Below, piece by piece: positions 21,751 through 31,090 of a stretch of 34,931 nucleotides of DNA. A program made the translations under genes and the position numbers. The first letter of the stretch is position 1. Every line of letters begins with the position of its first letter. This DNA is from Ktedonobacteraceae bacterium. Lineage in GTDB: Bacteria > Chloroflexota > Ktedonobacteria > Ktedonobacterales > Ktedonobacteraceae. The stretch spans positions 1 through 34,931 of the forward strand of contig JAICIM010000004.1 in assembly GCA_025928885.1 (NCBI GenBank). Reading direction: 5' to 3'. The notes beneath the pieces were generated by a model. That model was not told the origin of the DNA and searched no databases. It saw nothing but the letters and a program-made list of their open reading frames with translations.

Positions 21751-22380
21751 CTATCCACAACTATCTGCCAACGTTTTCAGTATCAACCAGCTAGAGGTTG
21801 CCCCCGGATCTTGATGGCCGATGCTGCGCTCCCCCAGATAACTGGCACGCCCTTTGGTAGCCAGCAGCGGAATCGTCGCCTCCGCCCCCTGTTGAGCCGC
21901 CTCGCTGCTCTGTTTGAGGAGTTGGGGAAGATCCAGGCCAGCGCTTTCGGCTTTTCTGGCCGCATCCAGGGCTGGCTGCAAAGCATCAAGCATCGTTTTC
22001 TCGCCCGGTTGTGCCTTGCCGCGTGCCTTGACGCCCTCCACAAAAGCCGTCAACAGGGCAACCACGTCGGCTGCGGATAAGACCTGTTTTCCGGCAGTTG
22101 CGATACCTGCACGCAAGAAAGCAGTGCCATATAATGGTCCGCTGGCCCCGCCAACCGTGGAGACGAGCGTTGAGCCAACGGTCTTGAGGATTGCGCCAAT
22201 ATCTGCATTGGTGAGCGTCGCTAATTTTGCGGACACGGCCTTGAAACCACGATCCATATTCGAGCCATGATCCGCATCGCCAATCGCGGCATCAAGCTGC
22301 GTTAAATACTCGCGCTTCTCTTGCAGCACCTGAGCCAGCTGTTGCAACCAGCGCAAAACATCTTCCGTCGTCATAGACAT
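21751..22380 (-). CDS. dhaL: DhaL-like dihydroxyacetone kinase nucleotide-binding subunit
   Basis: A 209-residue DhaL. The ADP/Mg-binding loop is LDAAIGDADHGSNMDRGF with D30, D35 and D37; the glycine-rich GGASGPLYGTAFLRAG and the KGRASYLGERSIGHQDPGA segments are also diagnostic. DhaL holds a permanently bound ADP that DhaM phosphorylates, and transfers phosphate to substrate bound on DhaK. ATG 22380 is chosen since GGAGG lies 6 bases upstream; a TTG at 22392 is part of that site. No dhaK gene is in the window. It is the first gene of the probable dhaL-dhaM-cupin-dehydrogenase operon. Confidence 0.93.
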   Translation of the reverse strand: MSMTTEDVLRWLQQLAQVLQEKREYLTQLDAAIGDADHGSNMDRGFKAVSAKLATLTNADIGAILKTVGSTLVSTVGGASGPLYGTAFLRAGIATAGKQVLSAADVVALLTAFVEGVKARGKAQPGEKTMLDALQPALDAARKAESAGLDLPQLLKQSSEAAQQGAEATIPLLATKGRASYLGERSIGHQDPGATSSWLILKTLADSCG

Positions 22381-22933
22381 GGCAACCTCCAATCCAGCAA
22401 AACCTGCGACTTACATCTGCTGCTCTTCTCTCCTCAAGCTTCAACGCTCCCCTCATCAGACGGCCTCTGGAGAACAAAGAGTTATGGGTAGTATAGCACA
22501 CAGAAACGGTTGCCCTGATGCCCTCAACAACGATATACTGCAAAGAAATAAAGCAATGCCTGAGAGTGCTTGTTCCTCTACACAAAGATACCAGCTTCTA
22601 ACAAAACATAGTCTTGACCGGGAAGGAGAAGAAAAGCAACGATTCGCTCTCCCAAATCGCCTGTACGGCTGGCATACCAGCAAAAGGTTCCATATTATGG
22701 GTACATACTATGACCAATAGGCTATTCTCTCCTCACGACCACCTCTATGCGATATCATAAAGGTATATTTTTACAAGAGACTGAGAAGTCATTTTACGAC
22801 ATTTCTATGCCAGAACCTCACTACATACACAGAGCAATACAGCATCAATTGTCTATACAGGCGTTCTAAACTGTAGTATAGTACAGGTTGGGCTTTATTA
22901 CATACGATATTTTCTGTAGAGGTAAAAAAGAGT
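22381..22933. other. Intergenic region between divergent dhaL and first kinase gene
   Basis: About 550 bases. No credible gene is visible: short open frames here lack ribosome binding sites and family resemblance. The right half is AT-rich and presumably holds the kinase promoter (several TATA-like hexamers, none well spaced from a -35); the left half should hold the dhaL leader. Confidence 0.5.
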
Positions 22934-25162
22934 ATGAGAGATGGCGAAGCCGCACAACGCACAGCCGCCAGAAGCCTCGGTCGCTACCAGATTATCAGGC
23001 GCATCGGCAGAGGAGGGATGGGGGATGTATGGCTCTGCGATGATCCACGCCTGCATCGTCAGGTCGCCATTAAAACCTTGCCAGCTCAGAGCCAGCAGGA
23101 TCGCGAATTCGCTCAGCGCTTCGAACGAGAGGCTCAGGCATCAGCAGCGCTCGGTCATCCACACATTCTCCCTATCTATGACTATGGCGAACAACCCACC
23201 ACCAACGGGCAGATCATTACCTATATCGTCATGCCTTATATTTCAGGTGGCTCCCTGACAGAACGCATCGTCGCCTATCAATCGCAACACATGCTCATGC
23301 CGCCCCAGGAGGCGATCGCATATCTCTTACAGGCAGCCGAGGCGACTGATTACGCCCATGCGCAGGGAATTGTTCATCGCGATATTAAGCCCGGCAATAT
23401 GCTCTTGCGCGACGAGCGCTGGCTGTTGCTCACCGATTTTGGCATTGCTCAGATCCTCTCTAACGCGGAAAATGTGACGCAAACCGGCGCTGGCATCGGT
23501 ACCCCTGAATATATGGCCCCGGAGCAAGCGGAAGGCAAGGCAGAAGCCGCCAGCGATCTCTATAGCCTGGCCGTGCTGGCCTACTACCTTCTCGCAGGCC
23601 ACCTCCCATTCAATGCCGAAACAAGCTATGCGACAACCATCCAGCACATGACTATGCCACCTCCACCACCGCGCCAATTCAATCCAGCCCTCCCACCGGC
23701 ATTTGAGGCGGCGCTGCTGCGCGGACTCGCCAAACATCCCGCAGAGCGCCCGGCCTCGGCACGCGTATTTGTGGCCTCCTTGCAACAGGCATGTGCTGGA
23801 ACTCCCTTTGAGGCATTTATGGCCTCCGCAGCACACGCTCCTGTTTCCGCCGGGCAACCCAATACCTTCTCAACGATCACACAACCAACCATACCCGAAC
23901 TCAACAAGCAACCAGAGACGGATCAGAACACCCCTGCCCACCAGCCAGGAAACAGTCCTTTTTCTCGGCGCCAACTCATCATGGGTGGCAGCGCCGCGCT
24001 GCTGGTCGCGGGAGGACTGGGTACATGGGCAGTTGTCGCAAAATTTCACCAGACCACAACTCAGAAGGCACAAACCAGCTCGCCAGCACCAACGCCCAAT
24101 CCCAATGGCCCTGATCTGATCCTCCAGGGACATCTCAAGCCAGCCAGCTCGCTTGCCTGGTCGCCAAAAAAAAATGTGCTGGCCTCTATAGCCGATCAGG
24201 ATGATTTACTGCTCTGGGATATCACCAGACAACAAAGCGGCTCGCCTGACCCAATAGCGAGGCGCAAAGCGCGTAAAGGCAGTGCGATGCTGCTCTCCTG
24301 GTCGCCCGATGGCAGTATGCTGGCACTGGCAAACACGGGAGAAGAGCCGATCAGCCAGGACAACGCCTCGATCGATTTCTACACCAGCGATGTCAGCAAA
24401 TTCACTCCAGGTTTTACTAGCTATGCGGCGGGCGAGGGGACCTCTACAGTCTCAGGGATGTGCTGGGCCAACAAAACCACGCTGGTGACAGTGACACGTT
24501 CGCCCCTCAACAGCAACGATTCTAACCATTTTCGTCTGTGGGCAATGGATATCACGCAACCCAATCAACCCATCAAAGCAATTCCAATCGCAGGTTCGCT
24601 GGGAGACGGCTTCACCCTGAACACGCCTCCACAACAACTGGCAACATCGCCGGATGGAGCATTTATTGCGATCTCGTTATACAATACAATCGCCATCGGC
24701 AAGGTGAGTCTGGCTGCCAATACGGTGCAATGGCAACAAACCTCCACGCTCCAATTTGAGAAGAACGCATTTGCACAATCCACGGGTGTCTTCTGGGAAC
24801 CAGATGGGCGCAACGTCGGAACGTTTTATCAATCCAACGTCTCAAGCATCTATCTCTGGAACTGGCAAAACAACCAGAGCACGCCGATCAAAGAATTCGA
24901 TACCGACGCGAAGCTGATCACAATGGCGTGGTCGCCCGCACCGCAACATCCGCTGTTTGCAACGGCCTCTATGGATGGAAAAGTGCAGATCTGGAATCCG
25001 AACAAAGGCACCACTCCGGTGGGAACGCTCAATGGTGGCGATATCAGCAATAAAAAGGTCACGTCCCTGGCCTGGTCGTCTGATGGACAATGGCTGGCCG
25101 CCGGATATGACGACAATGACACGAGCATCCTTGTCTGGAACATACAGAGACGAGGATTTTGA
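22934..25162 (+). CDS. Transmembrane Ser/Thr kinase with WD40 propeller (paralog 1)
   Basis: A 742-residue protein. Residues 17-290 are a PknB-type kinase: IGRGGMGDVW (P-loop), Lys47 in VAIK, HRDIKPGN (148-155), DFG (168-170) and APEQ (195-198). All catalytic residues are present. A Pro/Gln/Thr-rich linker runs to about 342. Residues 344-368 read SRRQLIMGGSAALLVAGG plus more hydrophobic residues, a membrane helix preceded by a twin-arginine-like block (R345-R346). Residues 395-742 are WD40 repeats (for example VTSLAWSSDGQWLAAGYDDN). The propeller should be outside and the kinase inside. GAGG lies 10 bases before ATG. It is followed by two paralogs; substrates and the sensed signal are unknown. 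Confidence 0.92.
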   Translation: MRDGEAAQRTAARSLGRYQIIRRIGRGGMGDVWLCDDPRLHRQVAIKTLPAQSQQDREFAQRFEREAQASAALGHPHILPIYDYGEQPTTNGQIITYIVMPYISGGSLTERIVAYQSQHMLMPPQEAIAYLLQAAEATDYAHAQGIVHRDIKPGNMLLRDERWLLLTDFGIAQILSNAENVTQTGAGIGTPEYMAPEQAEGKAEAASDLYSLAVLAYYLLAGHLPFNAETSYATTIQHMTMPPPPPRQFNPALPPAFEAALLRGLAKHPAERPASARVFVASLQQACAGTPFEAFMASAAHAPVSAGQPNTFSTITQPTIPELNKQPETDQNTPAHQPGNSPFSRRQLIMGGSAALLVAGGLGTWAVVAKFHQTTTQKAQTSSPAPTPNPNGPDLILQGHLKPASSLAWSPKKNVLASIADQDDLLLWDITRQQSGSPDPIARRKARKGSAMLLSWSPDGSMLALANTGEEPISQDNASIDFYTSDVSKFTPGFTSYAAGEGTSTVSGMCWANKTTLVTVTRSPLNSNDSNHFRLWAMDITQPNQPIKAIPIAGSLGDGFTLNTPPQQLATSPDGAFIAISLYNTIAIGKVSLAANTVQWQQTSTLQFEKNAFAQSTGVFWEPDGRNVGTFYQSNVSSIYLWNWQNNQSTPIKEFDTDAKLITMAWSPAPQHPLFATASMDGKVQIWNPNKGTTPVGTLNGGDISNKKVTSLAWSSDGQWLAAGYDDNDTSILVWNIQRRGF

Positions 25163-25250
25163 GTGATGCAGGCTTGCCAGAAATGATATGCTGAACAGGA
25201 ATGAGCATACGGAGAGAATGGATAAACAGAAAAAACGCAGGAAATAGACG

Positions 25251-27506
25251 ATGAACGACGGTGACATTATGACAACAACCAGCTTAGGACGCTATCGTTT
25301 GCTCAAGCAAATCGGCAAGGGTGGCATGGGTGAAGTCTGGTTGGGCGAGGACCCGCGCTTACATCGTCAGGTCGCCATCAAAACTCTGCCAGTACAGAAG
25401 CAACAGAATAATGAGTTTCTGCTTCGCTTCGAGCGGGAGGCGCGTGCCGCCGCCGCGCTCAACCACCCCCACATTCTCCCTATTCACGATTTCGGCAAAC
25501 AGAACTTGCCCGACGATGAAGTCATCGCCTACATCGTTATGCCCTACATCACCGGGGGAACGCTCGCCGATCGCATCGACACACACACAGCCAATCAAAC
25601 GCTGATGCCACAACAGGAAGCCCTGGCATATCTTGCACAGGCGGCGCAAGCGATTGATTATGCACACAAACACAGTATTATCCACCGCGACATCAAACCG
25701 GCCAATATGCTCTTGCGCCACGATAATTGGCTGCTGCTCGGGGACTTCGGCATTGCGCGTCTCCTCTCCAGTACTGACAACCTCACGCGCACGGGTACTG
25801 GCACCGGCACCCCTGAATATATCGCGCCAGAACAGGCACAGGGGAGAGCAGAGGCCGCCAGCGATATCTACAGCTTAGCCATTCTTGCCTACTACCTTTT
25901 TACTGGAAAATTACCCTTTAAAGCGATCTCCCGCTATGGCACGATAGTACAGCATATCACTTCCTCGCCGCCACGGCCACGACAGATCAACCCGGCCCTC
26001 ACGCCTGAACAGGAGCTAGCGTTACTCCACGGTCTGACCAAACAGCCAGGGGAACGGCCATATTCGGCCAGAGAGCTGGTGGAAGAGCTACAGCAAGCAG
26101 CGGGCTACACATCGTTGCCCGGCCCTTCTACGAGTGCGCTCTCGCAACCAATCATTCCAGCACACAATCAGCAACCCATCACCGGACAACCTCACCAACC
26201 TCCGCTCAACCAGAGCGATGTCTTTCCAGAGGCAGCACATACATCCCAAATACGACAAGGAACATTCCATACCAGAGATGAAGCCCCGTCTCACCTACGA
26301 GACCCCCACACAACAAAAGCTAAATATGTGTCCCAAGCACAAGCAATTGCACCTGTTGAAGCAAGCAAACCAGTGCCAGCACAGATTTCACGGCGCTCTC
26401 TCTTCATTGGAGGAGGCGCAGCCCTTGCCCTCTTAGCGGGAGGCGTGAGTACATGGGCTTTTCTCAGCAACAGACAAAAACCTGAGCAAACTGGGCAACC
26501 CACCACAACCACTGCTGATCCCAATGGGCCGGATCTGATTCTGCGTGGGCATACAAAACCTGTCACCTCGCTGGCATGGTCTGCTCAATCACATCTCGCA
26601 TCAGCGGGCGAAGATGGCACGGTCCTGCTATGGACGCCACAACAGGGTACTCGACCTGCTGCCAGCGCCCGACAAACATTTCATACCACCAACCCCTTAC
26701 TCCTCTCCTGGTCTCCTGATGGGCAATGGTTGGCAATTGGCAATACAGGGCAGGGAACGTCGGCCTCGCTTGAGCTATATAGCAGCGACCTGCACACAAC
26801 GGCCCCTGGCTATAACACAGGAATATCTGTTCCCGGCACAACAGCCATCGCTGGCCTCGCCTGGCAGAATCGCTACCTTACAGCCGTAGGAGAGAAGCCG
26901 CTCCATCTGCATATCTGGAATACCCAGGAGCCGCAACGGCAGTTCGCTCCAATCGCGCTTCCCGGCACCCTTGCCACAACGCTATCGACCAGATCACCGC
27001 TACTTCTAGCCTCGCCTGACAGCACCCTGCTAGCGCTGGCTGAGGCTGAGGGGGTCATTACAGGACAGATCAAGCTCTCTGGCACAATGGCGCAATGGCA
27101 GCAGGTATTAAGCCCGGTCAAGCTCGATGGACACATCAAGGCTATAAGCTGGATGTCCAGCGGAACCGTCATGGGCGCACTCACCACCACAAACGAGCGG
27201 ACATTCTCCCTGGCACTCTGGACGCGGCAAAAACTGGAGCAGGACCTGCTCCCCACCGATGCAATACTCACCACGCTGGCATGGTCGCCTGCTGCAACAA
27301 GCGATCTCCTCGCCACTGGCAGCAAAGATGGACAGGTATTGCTCTGGAAATACTCAGGCAGCAATATTCCCGCACACCTGGATAGCAATTTGCAGGCAGA
27401 GGTCATCAGCCTGGCATGGTCGCCCGATGGGCAATGGCTGGCCGCTGGCTTTAACGATAAAGATGCAAGTATTCTGCTTTGGAACATACAGGGACGAGGA
27501 TTCTAA
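25251..27506 (+). CDS. Transmembrane Ser/Thr kinase with WD40 propeller (paralog 2)
   Basis: A 751-residue protein of the same plan as paralog 1. Kinase at 14-285: IGKGGMGEVW, Lys44, HRDIKPAN (145-152), DFG (165-167), APEQ (192-195). The linker is longer (about 286-379). The membrane block is SRRSLFIGGGAALALLAGG (380-398, twin Arg at 381-382), ending near Asn407. WD40 repeats cover about 428-751, and the final repeat (VISLAWSPDGQWLAAGF to GRGF) is almost identical to that of paralog 1, evidence of tandem duplication. AGGAAA is about 9 bases before ATG. It starts 88 bases after paralog 1 and ends 5 bases before paralog 3, so the three may share a transcript. Confidence 0.92.
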   Translation: MNDGDIMTTTSLGRYRLLKQIGKGGMGEVWLGEDPRLHRQVAIKTLPVQKQQNNEFLLRFEREARAAAALNHPHILPIHDFGKQNLPDDEVIAYIVMPYITGGTLADRIDTHTANQTLMPQQEALAYLAQAAQAIDYAHKHSIIHRDIKPANMLLRHDNWLLLGDFGIARLLSSTDNLTRTGTGTGTPEYIAPEQAQGRAEAASDIYSLAILAYYLFTGKLPFKAISRYGTIVQHITSSPPRPRQINPALTPEQELALLHGLTKQPGERPYSARELVEELQQAAGYTSLPGPSTSALSQPIIPAHNQQPITGQPHQPPLNQSDVFPEAAHTSQIRQGTFHTRDEAPSHLRDPHTTKAKYVSQAQAIAPVEASKPVPAQISRRSLFIGGGAALALLAGGVSTWAFLSNRQKPEQTGQPTTTTADPNGPDLILRGHTKPVTSLAWSAQSHLASAGEDGTVLLWTPQQGTRPAASARQTFHTTNPLLLSWSPDGQWLAIGNTGQGTSASLELYSSDLHTTAPGYNTGISVPGTTAIAGLAWQNRYLTAVGEKPLHLHIWNTQEPQRQFAPIALPGTLATTLSTRSPLLLASPDSTLLALAEAEGVITGQIKLSGTMAQWQQVLSPVKLDGHIKAISWMSSGTVMGALTTTNERTFSLALWTRQKLEQDLLPTDAILTTLAWSPAATSDLLATGSKDGQVLLWKYSGSNIPAHLDSNLQAEVISLAWSPDGQWLAAGFNDKDASILLWNIQGRGF

Positions 27507-27511
27507 AAATT

Positions 27512-29989
27512 ATGCTGACAAATCAAATGATAGATTGGCAAGGGGGAATGCTCGGGCGCTATCGCATGATACGCCTGCTGGGACGCGGCGGCATGGGCGA
27601 GGTCTGGTTGGCGGAAGATACTGAGCTACGCCGCCAGATCGCCGCCAAACTCTTGCCGTCCGTACTGGCATCTGACGAAAGCTATCTCCACGCATTTGAG
27701 TACGAGGCACGCACCGCCGCCGCGCTGGAACATCCCCATATCCTGCCCATTCACGACTTCGGAGAACAACACATCGCCGATGATGAAGTCGTCACCTACC
27801 TGATTACGCCCTATATGGCTGGTGGCTCTCTGCGCGACCTCTTACGCGCAACCACACACGTCCTTCCTCCACACGAGAGCCTGAACTATCTCAAGCAGGC
27901 CGCTCAGGCCATAGACTACGCACATAGCCAGAATGTCCTTCACCGCGACATCAAACCGGCCAATATGCTGCTTCAGGAAGGATGGCTCTTCCTCGCCGAT
28001 TTCGGCCTCGCTAAATTACTGAGCAGCGAGACGCAGCGCACCCGCACACATACAGGCTCCGGGACTCCCGAATATATGGCTCCTGAACAGGCGCAAGGCC
28101 ATGCCACTCCTGCCAGCGATCGCTACAGCCTGGCAATGACAGCCTACCAGATGTTAACGGGCGCCCTCCCCTTCAGAGGAGATAGCCCCTATGAAGTGCT
28201 CATCAAACAGATTAAAACGGCTCCACTCGCACCCACGCAATGGAATCCAACGCTCCCTCTGGCTGTCGAAGAGCTTCTCTTGCAGGGATTGGCAAAACGG
28301 CCCGAAGATCGGCTCTCAACATGTGTTGCTTTTGTCAATGCATTGGAACAGGCATTCGCTCCGTCACAACAAGCCATGTTAGACGATGCAGAGGTCACGC
28401 TCCCGGCCCCCTGGAACAAGCGCCTGCACAAAATAGTATTAACATCTCCATTACAGCAGCCGCTGACACCAACATTCACCACTCAGGACGCCTCGCTCTC
28501 GCAAACACCAACACAACCCTCTCTGTCGTCTCAACTTTCCCTACGGCGAGAACAAACAGTAACAACCCCCTCACATATCGGCTATCCCGTTACCCCCGAC
28601 CCTATCGTTGAGCCACAGCAAAACACTTACTCACCCACGCTTCACTATCCCCCTGTCCAGGATGCGCCAACACGGCAGGAGGGAACGCCTCCTCCGCAAG
28701 AACCAAAACGCAAGATTGGTCGCCGCGAACTGGTCATAGGGGGCAGTACCGCCGCTGCTCTCGCTGTTGCGGGAGGGGCCTCGTTCTTGATCTGGCAACA
28801 TACCAGTTCAACACCGGCATTGCTAGAGAGAGCTATTCCCGGCCCCCAAAAGCTCATGCCAGGGGTGCCACTCTTAAATATTACTCGCCATTTGCGCACC
28901 GTCTATAATGCCGTCTGGGACCCAACGGGACGCTATCTCGCCACGGCTGGAGAGGATCAAACGGTCATGCTCTGGGACGTGGGTAGCTATCTGGCAAAAT
29001 CGCCAAAAGAGGTCCAGACGCTCACAAAACCTGTACGCCGTTGGAGGCTGCCAGGCACAATTTTCAGCAATGCGCTGAGCTGGTCTTATGACGGACGCTA
29101 CCTCGTTGCAACGCCAGTCACAGGCGCAAATCAGATATTTCTCCTGGATGTTTTCGGCAAAGCCGACGATCCCATTATTTATAAAGACGGCAGCAAAACC
29201 GATGATATTGGCGGTCCCGATTTTTTATATAACGCCTGGTCGCCCACAACGAGTACATTTGCCGCCGCCGTCTCCAATACACAGAATGTGCTGCTCTGGC
29301 AACTCAAGCAACCAAACACGCCGATCAAAACGCTCTATAACGATCAGGGACCGCGCAAAGTCGATGGGGTAGCAATCTCAGTCGGCAATCTGGCCTGGTC
29401 AGCGGATGGAATGCTACTGGCGACGATGACCAATAACTTCAATCTGGCTATCTGGGACGTGAAAACAGGCAAGGTGAAATACTACATCAATGTCCCCGAC
29501 GCGCCCCTCACGCTACCTCCTGGCACACATGCCATTTTCGTGCTTCGCGATGCAATGCAATGGTCGCCGGCAGACAACCGCCTGCTCCTTGCCACCAATG
29601 CCAATATCGTGAACGTCTGGGACGTGCAGCAGGCAAAAAAACCGCGCTGGCAGCTTGGCACCAATGACAAAGACGCGCTGACGCCACCGCCCAACAATGA
29701 TACAGGGCTGGGCTTCAAATGGAATCCCAACATCACTGGCGTTAGCTGGTCGCCCAATGGACGCTATCTGACGGGCGGCTACGGGCGGAGCCACAAGATC
29801 CATATCTGGGATTTGCAGGAGAAAAAACCTGTCGTCTCCAAAGGGATACAAATGCCTAGCCTCCTCTTTGGAGAGTACAATGGACATGGCGACACGGTGA
29901 CCGATACGAGGTGGTCGCCGAATGGGCGTTATATCGCCACCAGCTCATTTGATACTACCGTGATCGTCTGGAAGGTTGATGAAGCCTAA
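27512..29989 (+). CDS. Transmembrane Ser/Thr kinase with WD40 propeller (paralog 3)
   Basis: An 825-residue, more diverged third copy. Kinase at 15-283: LGRGGMGEVW, Lys46 (IAAK), HRDIKPAN (144-151), DFG (163-165), APEQ (190-193). The linker is the longest (about 284-402) and rich in Thr, Pro and Gln. The membrane block is GRRELVIGGSTAAALAVAG (403-421, twin Arg 404-405). The WD40 propeller covers about 445-825 with longer inserts. The start at 27512 leaves 5 bases after the stop of paralog 2; ACGAGGA lies about 12 bases upstream, inside that gene. A longer reading from 27479 would overlap paralog 2 and is less likely. Co-translation with paralog 2 is probable. Confidence 0.92.
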   Translation: MLTNQMIDWQGGMLGRYRMIRLLGRGGMGEVWLAEDTELRRQIAAKLLPSVLASDESYLHAFEYEARTAAALEHPHILPIHDFGEQHIADDEVVTYLITPYMAGGSLRDLLRATTHVLPPHESLNYLKQAAQAIDYAHSQNVLHRDIKPANMLLQEGWLFLADFGLAKLLSSETQRTRTHTGSGTPEYMAPEQAQGHATPASDRYSLAMTAYQMLTGALPFRGDSPYEVLIKQIKTAPLAPTQWNPTLPLAVEELLLQGLAKRPEDRLSTCVAFVNALEQAFAPSQQAMLDDAEVTLPAPWNKRLHKIVLTSPLQQPLTPTFTTQDASLSQTPTQPSLSSQLSLRREQTVTTPSHIGYPVTPDPIVEPQQNTYSPTLHYPPVQDAPTRQEGTPPPQEPKRKIGRRELVIGGSTAAALAVAGGASFLIWQHTSSTPALLERAIPGPQKLMPGVPLLNITRHLRTVYNAVWDPTGRYLATAGEDQTVMLWDVGSYLAKSPKEVQTLTKPVRRWRLPGTIFSNALSWSYDGRYLVATPVTGANQIFLLDVFGKADDPIIYKDGSKTDDIGGPDFLYNAWSPTTSTFAAAVSNTQNVLLWQLKQPNTPIKTLYNDQGPRKVDGVAISVGNLAWSADGMLLATMTNNFNLAIWDVKTGKVKYYINVPDAPLTLPPGTHAIFVLRDAMQWSPADNRLLLATNANIVNVWDVQQAKKPRWQLGTNDKDALTPPPNNDTGLGFKWNPNITGVSWSPNGRYLTGGYGRSHKIHIWDLQEKKPVVSKGIQMPSLLFGEYNGHGDTVTDTRWSPNGRYIATSSFDTTVIVWKVDEA

Positions 29990-30063
29990 CACAGAGGGCC
30001 AGCAGGGCATATGCTATAATGGCGCATGGCCGGAAAGATCATCGTCTTTTGAAAGGAACTGCT

Positions 30064-31008
30064 ATGCGCGTTGTCTCTCTTCTGGCAAGCGCGACAGAAA
30101 TGATTGCCGCGCTCGGTTGCCTCGATCAGCTCGTAGGGCGCTCTCACGAATGCGACTATCCATCTGAAGTGCTGCAATTGCCGCTGGTCAGCACTGTACA
30201 AATCGATGTCAACGCAACCAGCGAGCAGATTGATGCGCAGATCAAGCAGCTTGCACGCACAAAGGATGCCGTCCGGGACAATGCGCTCAAGGCGCTGAGC
30301 ATCTACGCCATCGACACCAACCTCTTGCAACAGTTGCAGCCAGACATCATCTTTACACAAACACAGTGCGAGGTCTGTGCAGTTAGCGAGCGTGACGTAC
30401 TCCAGGCATTGCAGCAAGTTGCGAGCATTCAACCGCGTATCGTCTCTCTCGCCCCCTATTGTCTCAGCGATGTCTGGGTAGACCTGATACGTGTTGGAGA
30501 GGCGCTGGAGCGCAAAGAGCAGGCACAACAACTGGCGAACAAGTATCAGGAAAGGCTGAACCTGTTGGCGCAGACGACGGCTACATTGGGAGCCAAACCG
30601 CGCGTCGCCATCCTGGAATGGCTTGATCCACTGATGGCGGCGGGAAACTGGACGCCAGAGTTGCTCAACTATGCTGGCGGCTCGACGGTCTTTGGCAGGG
30701 TCGGAGAGCATTCGCCCTGGCTCACCTGGGAAGAATTGAGAGCCGCCAATCCCGACGTGCTGATACTTTCCCCCTGTGGCTTCGCGCTGGAACGCACCAT
30801 GCAAGATATCTCCCTCCTGCAACACCACCCACTCTGGCCGGAGCTACAAGCGGTACAACAGCAGCGTGTCTACGCCATCGACGGAAATTATTACCTGAAC
30901 CGCTCTGGTCCGCGACTGGTAGAATCTGCTGAGCTGCTGGCGCACGTGCTGTGGGGAGAACGTCTGACCATCAATGTGGATGAAACGGCCTGGAGAAGCA
31001 TCATATAA
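30064..31008 (+). CDS. BtuF-like cobalamin-binding protein without signal peptide
   Basis: A 314-residue member of the periplasmic-binding-protein-like (BtuF/FecB fold) family. Family text: MRVVSLLASATEMIAALGCLDQ, RSHECDYP, IFTQTQCEVCAVS with two conserved cysteines, and VAILEWLDPLMAAGNWTPELL. Unlike true BtuF, it begins right at the folded domain, with no signal peptide or lipobox, so it should be cytosolic. This cytosolic branch is widespread and usually labelled cobalamin-binding; its role is not settled. ATG 30064 is preferred for AAAGGA 7 bases upstream; a 15-codon extension from 30019 is unsupported. It starts 74 bases after the third kinase and could be an operon tail. Confidence 0.87.
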   Translation: MRVVSLLASATEMIAALGCLDQLVGRSHECDYPSEVLQLPLVSTVQIDVNATSEQIDAQIKQLARTKDAVRDNALKALSIYAIDTNLLQQLQPDIIFTQTQCEVCAVSERDVLQALQQVASIQPRIVSLAPYCLSDVWVDLIRVGEALERKEQAQQLANKYQERLNLLAQTTATLGAKPRVAILEWLDPLMAAGNWTPELLNYAGGSTVFGRVGEHSPWLTWEELRAANPDVLILSPCGFALERTMQDISLLQHHPLWPELQAVQQQRVYAIDGNYYLNRSGPRLVESAELLAHVLWGERLTINVDETAWRSII

Positions 31009-31090
31009 CGCGGACAAGCAGAGGGAGATATGACTATATGACAAATCTAGTACCCCCTCTGCTCGCTTCTGATCCAATAATTGCGGATGA

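Noticed and set aside
22379-22720. 113-residue plus-strand frame between dhaL and the first kinase
   Set aside because: Starts inside the dhaL start region, no ribosome binding site, low-complexity composition and no recognisable family.
27479-27511. Upstream extension of the third kinase
   Set aside because: It would overlap the end of the second kinase by 28 bases and add residues unrelated to kinases; the ATG at 27512 suits the gene order better.
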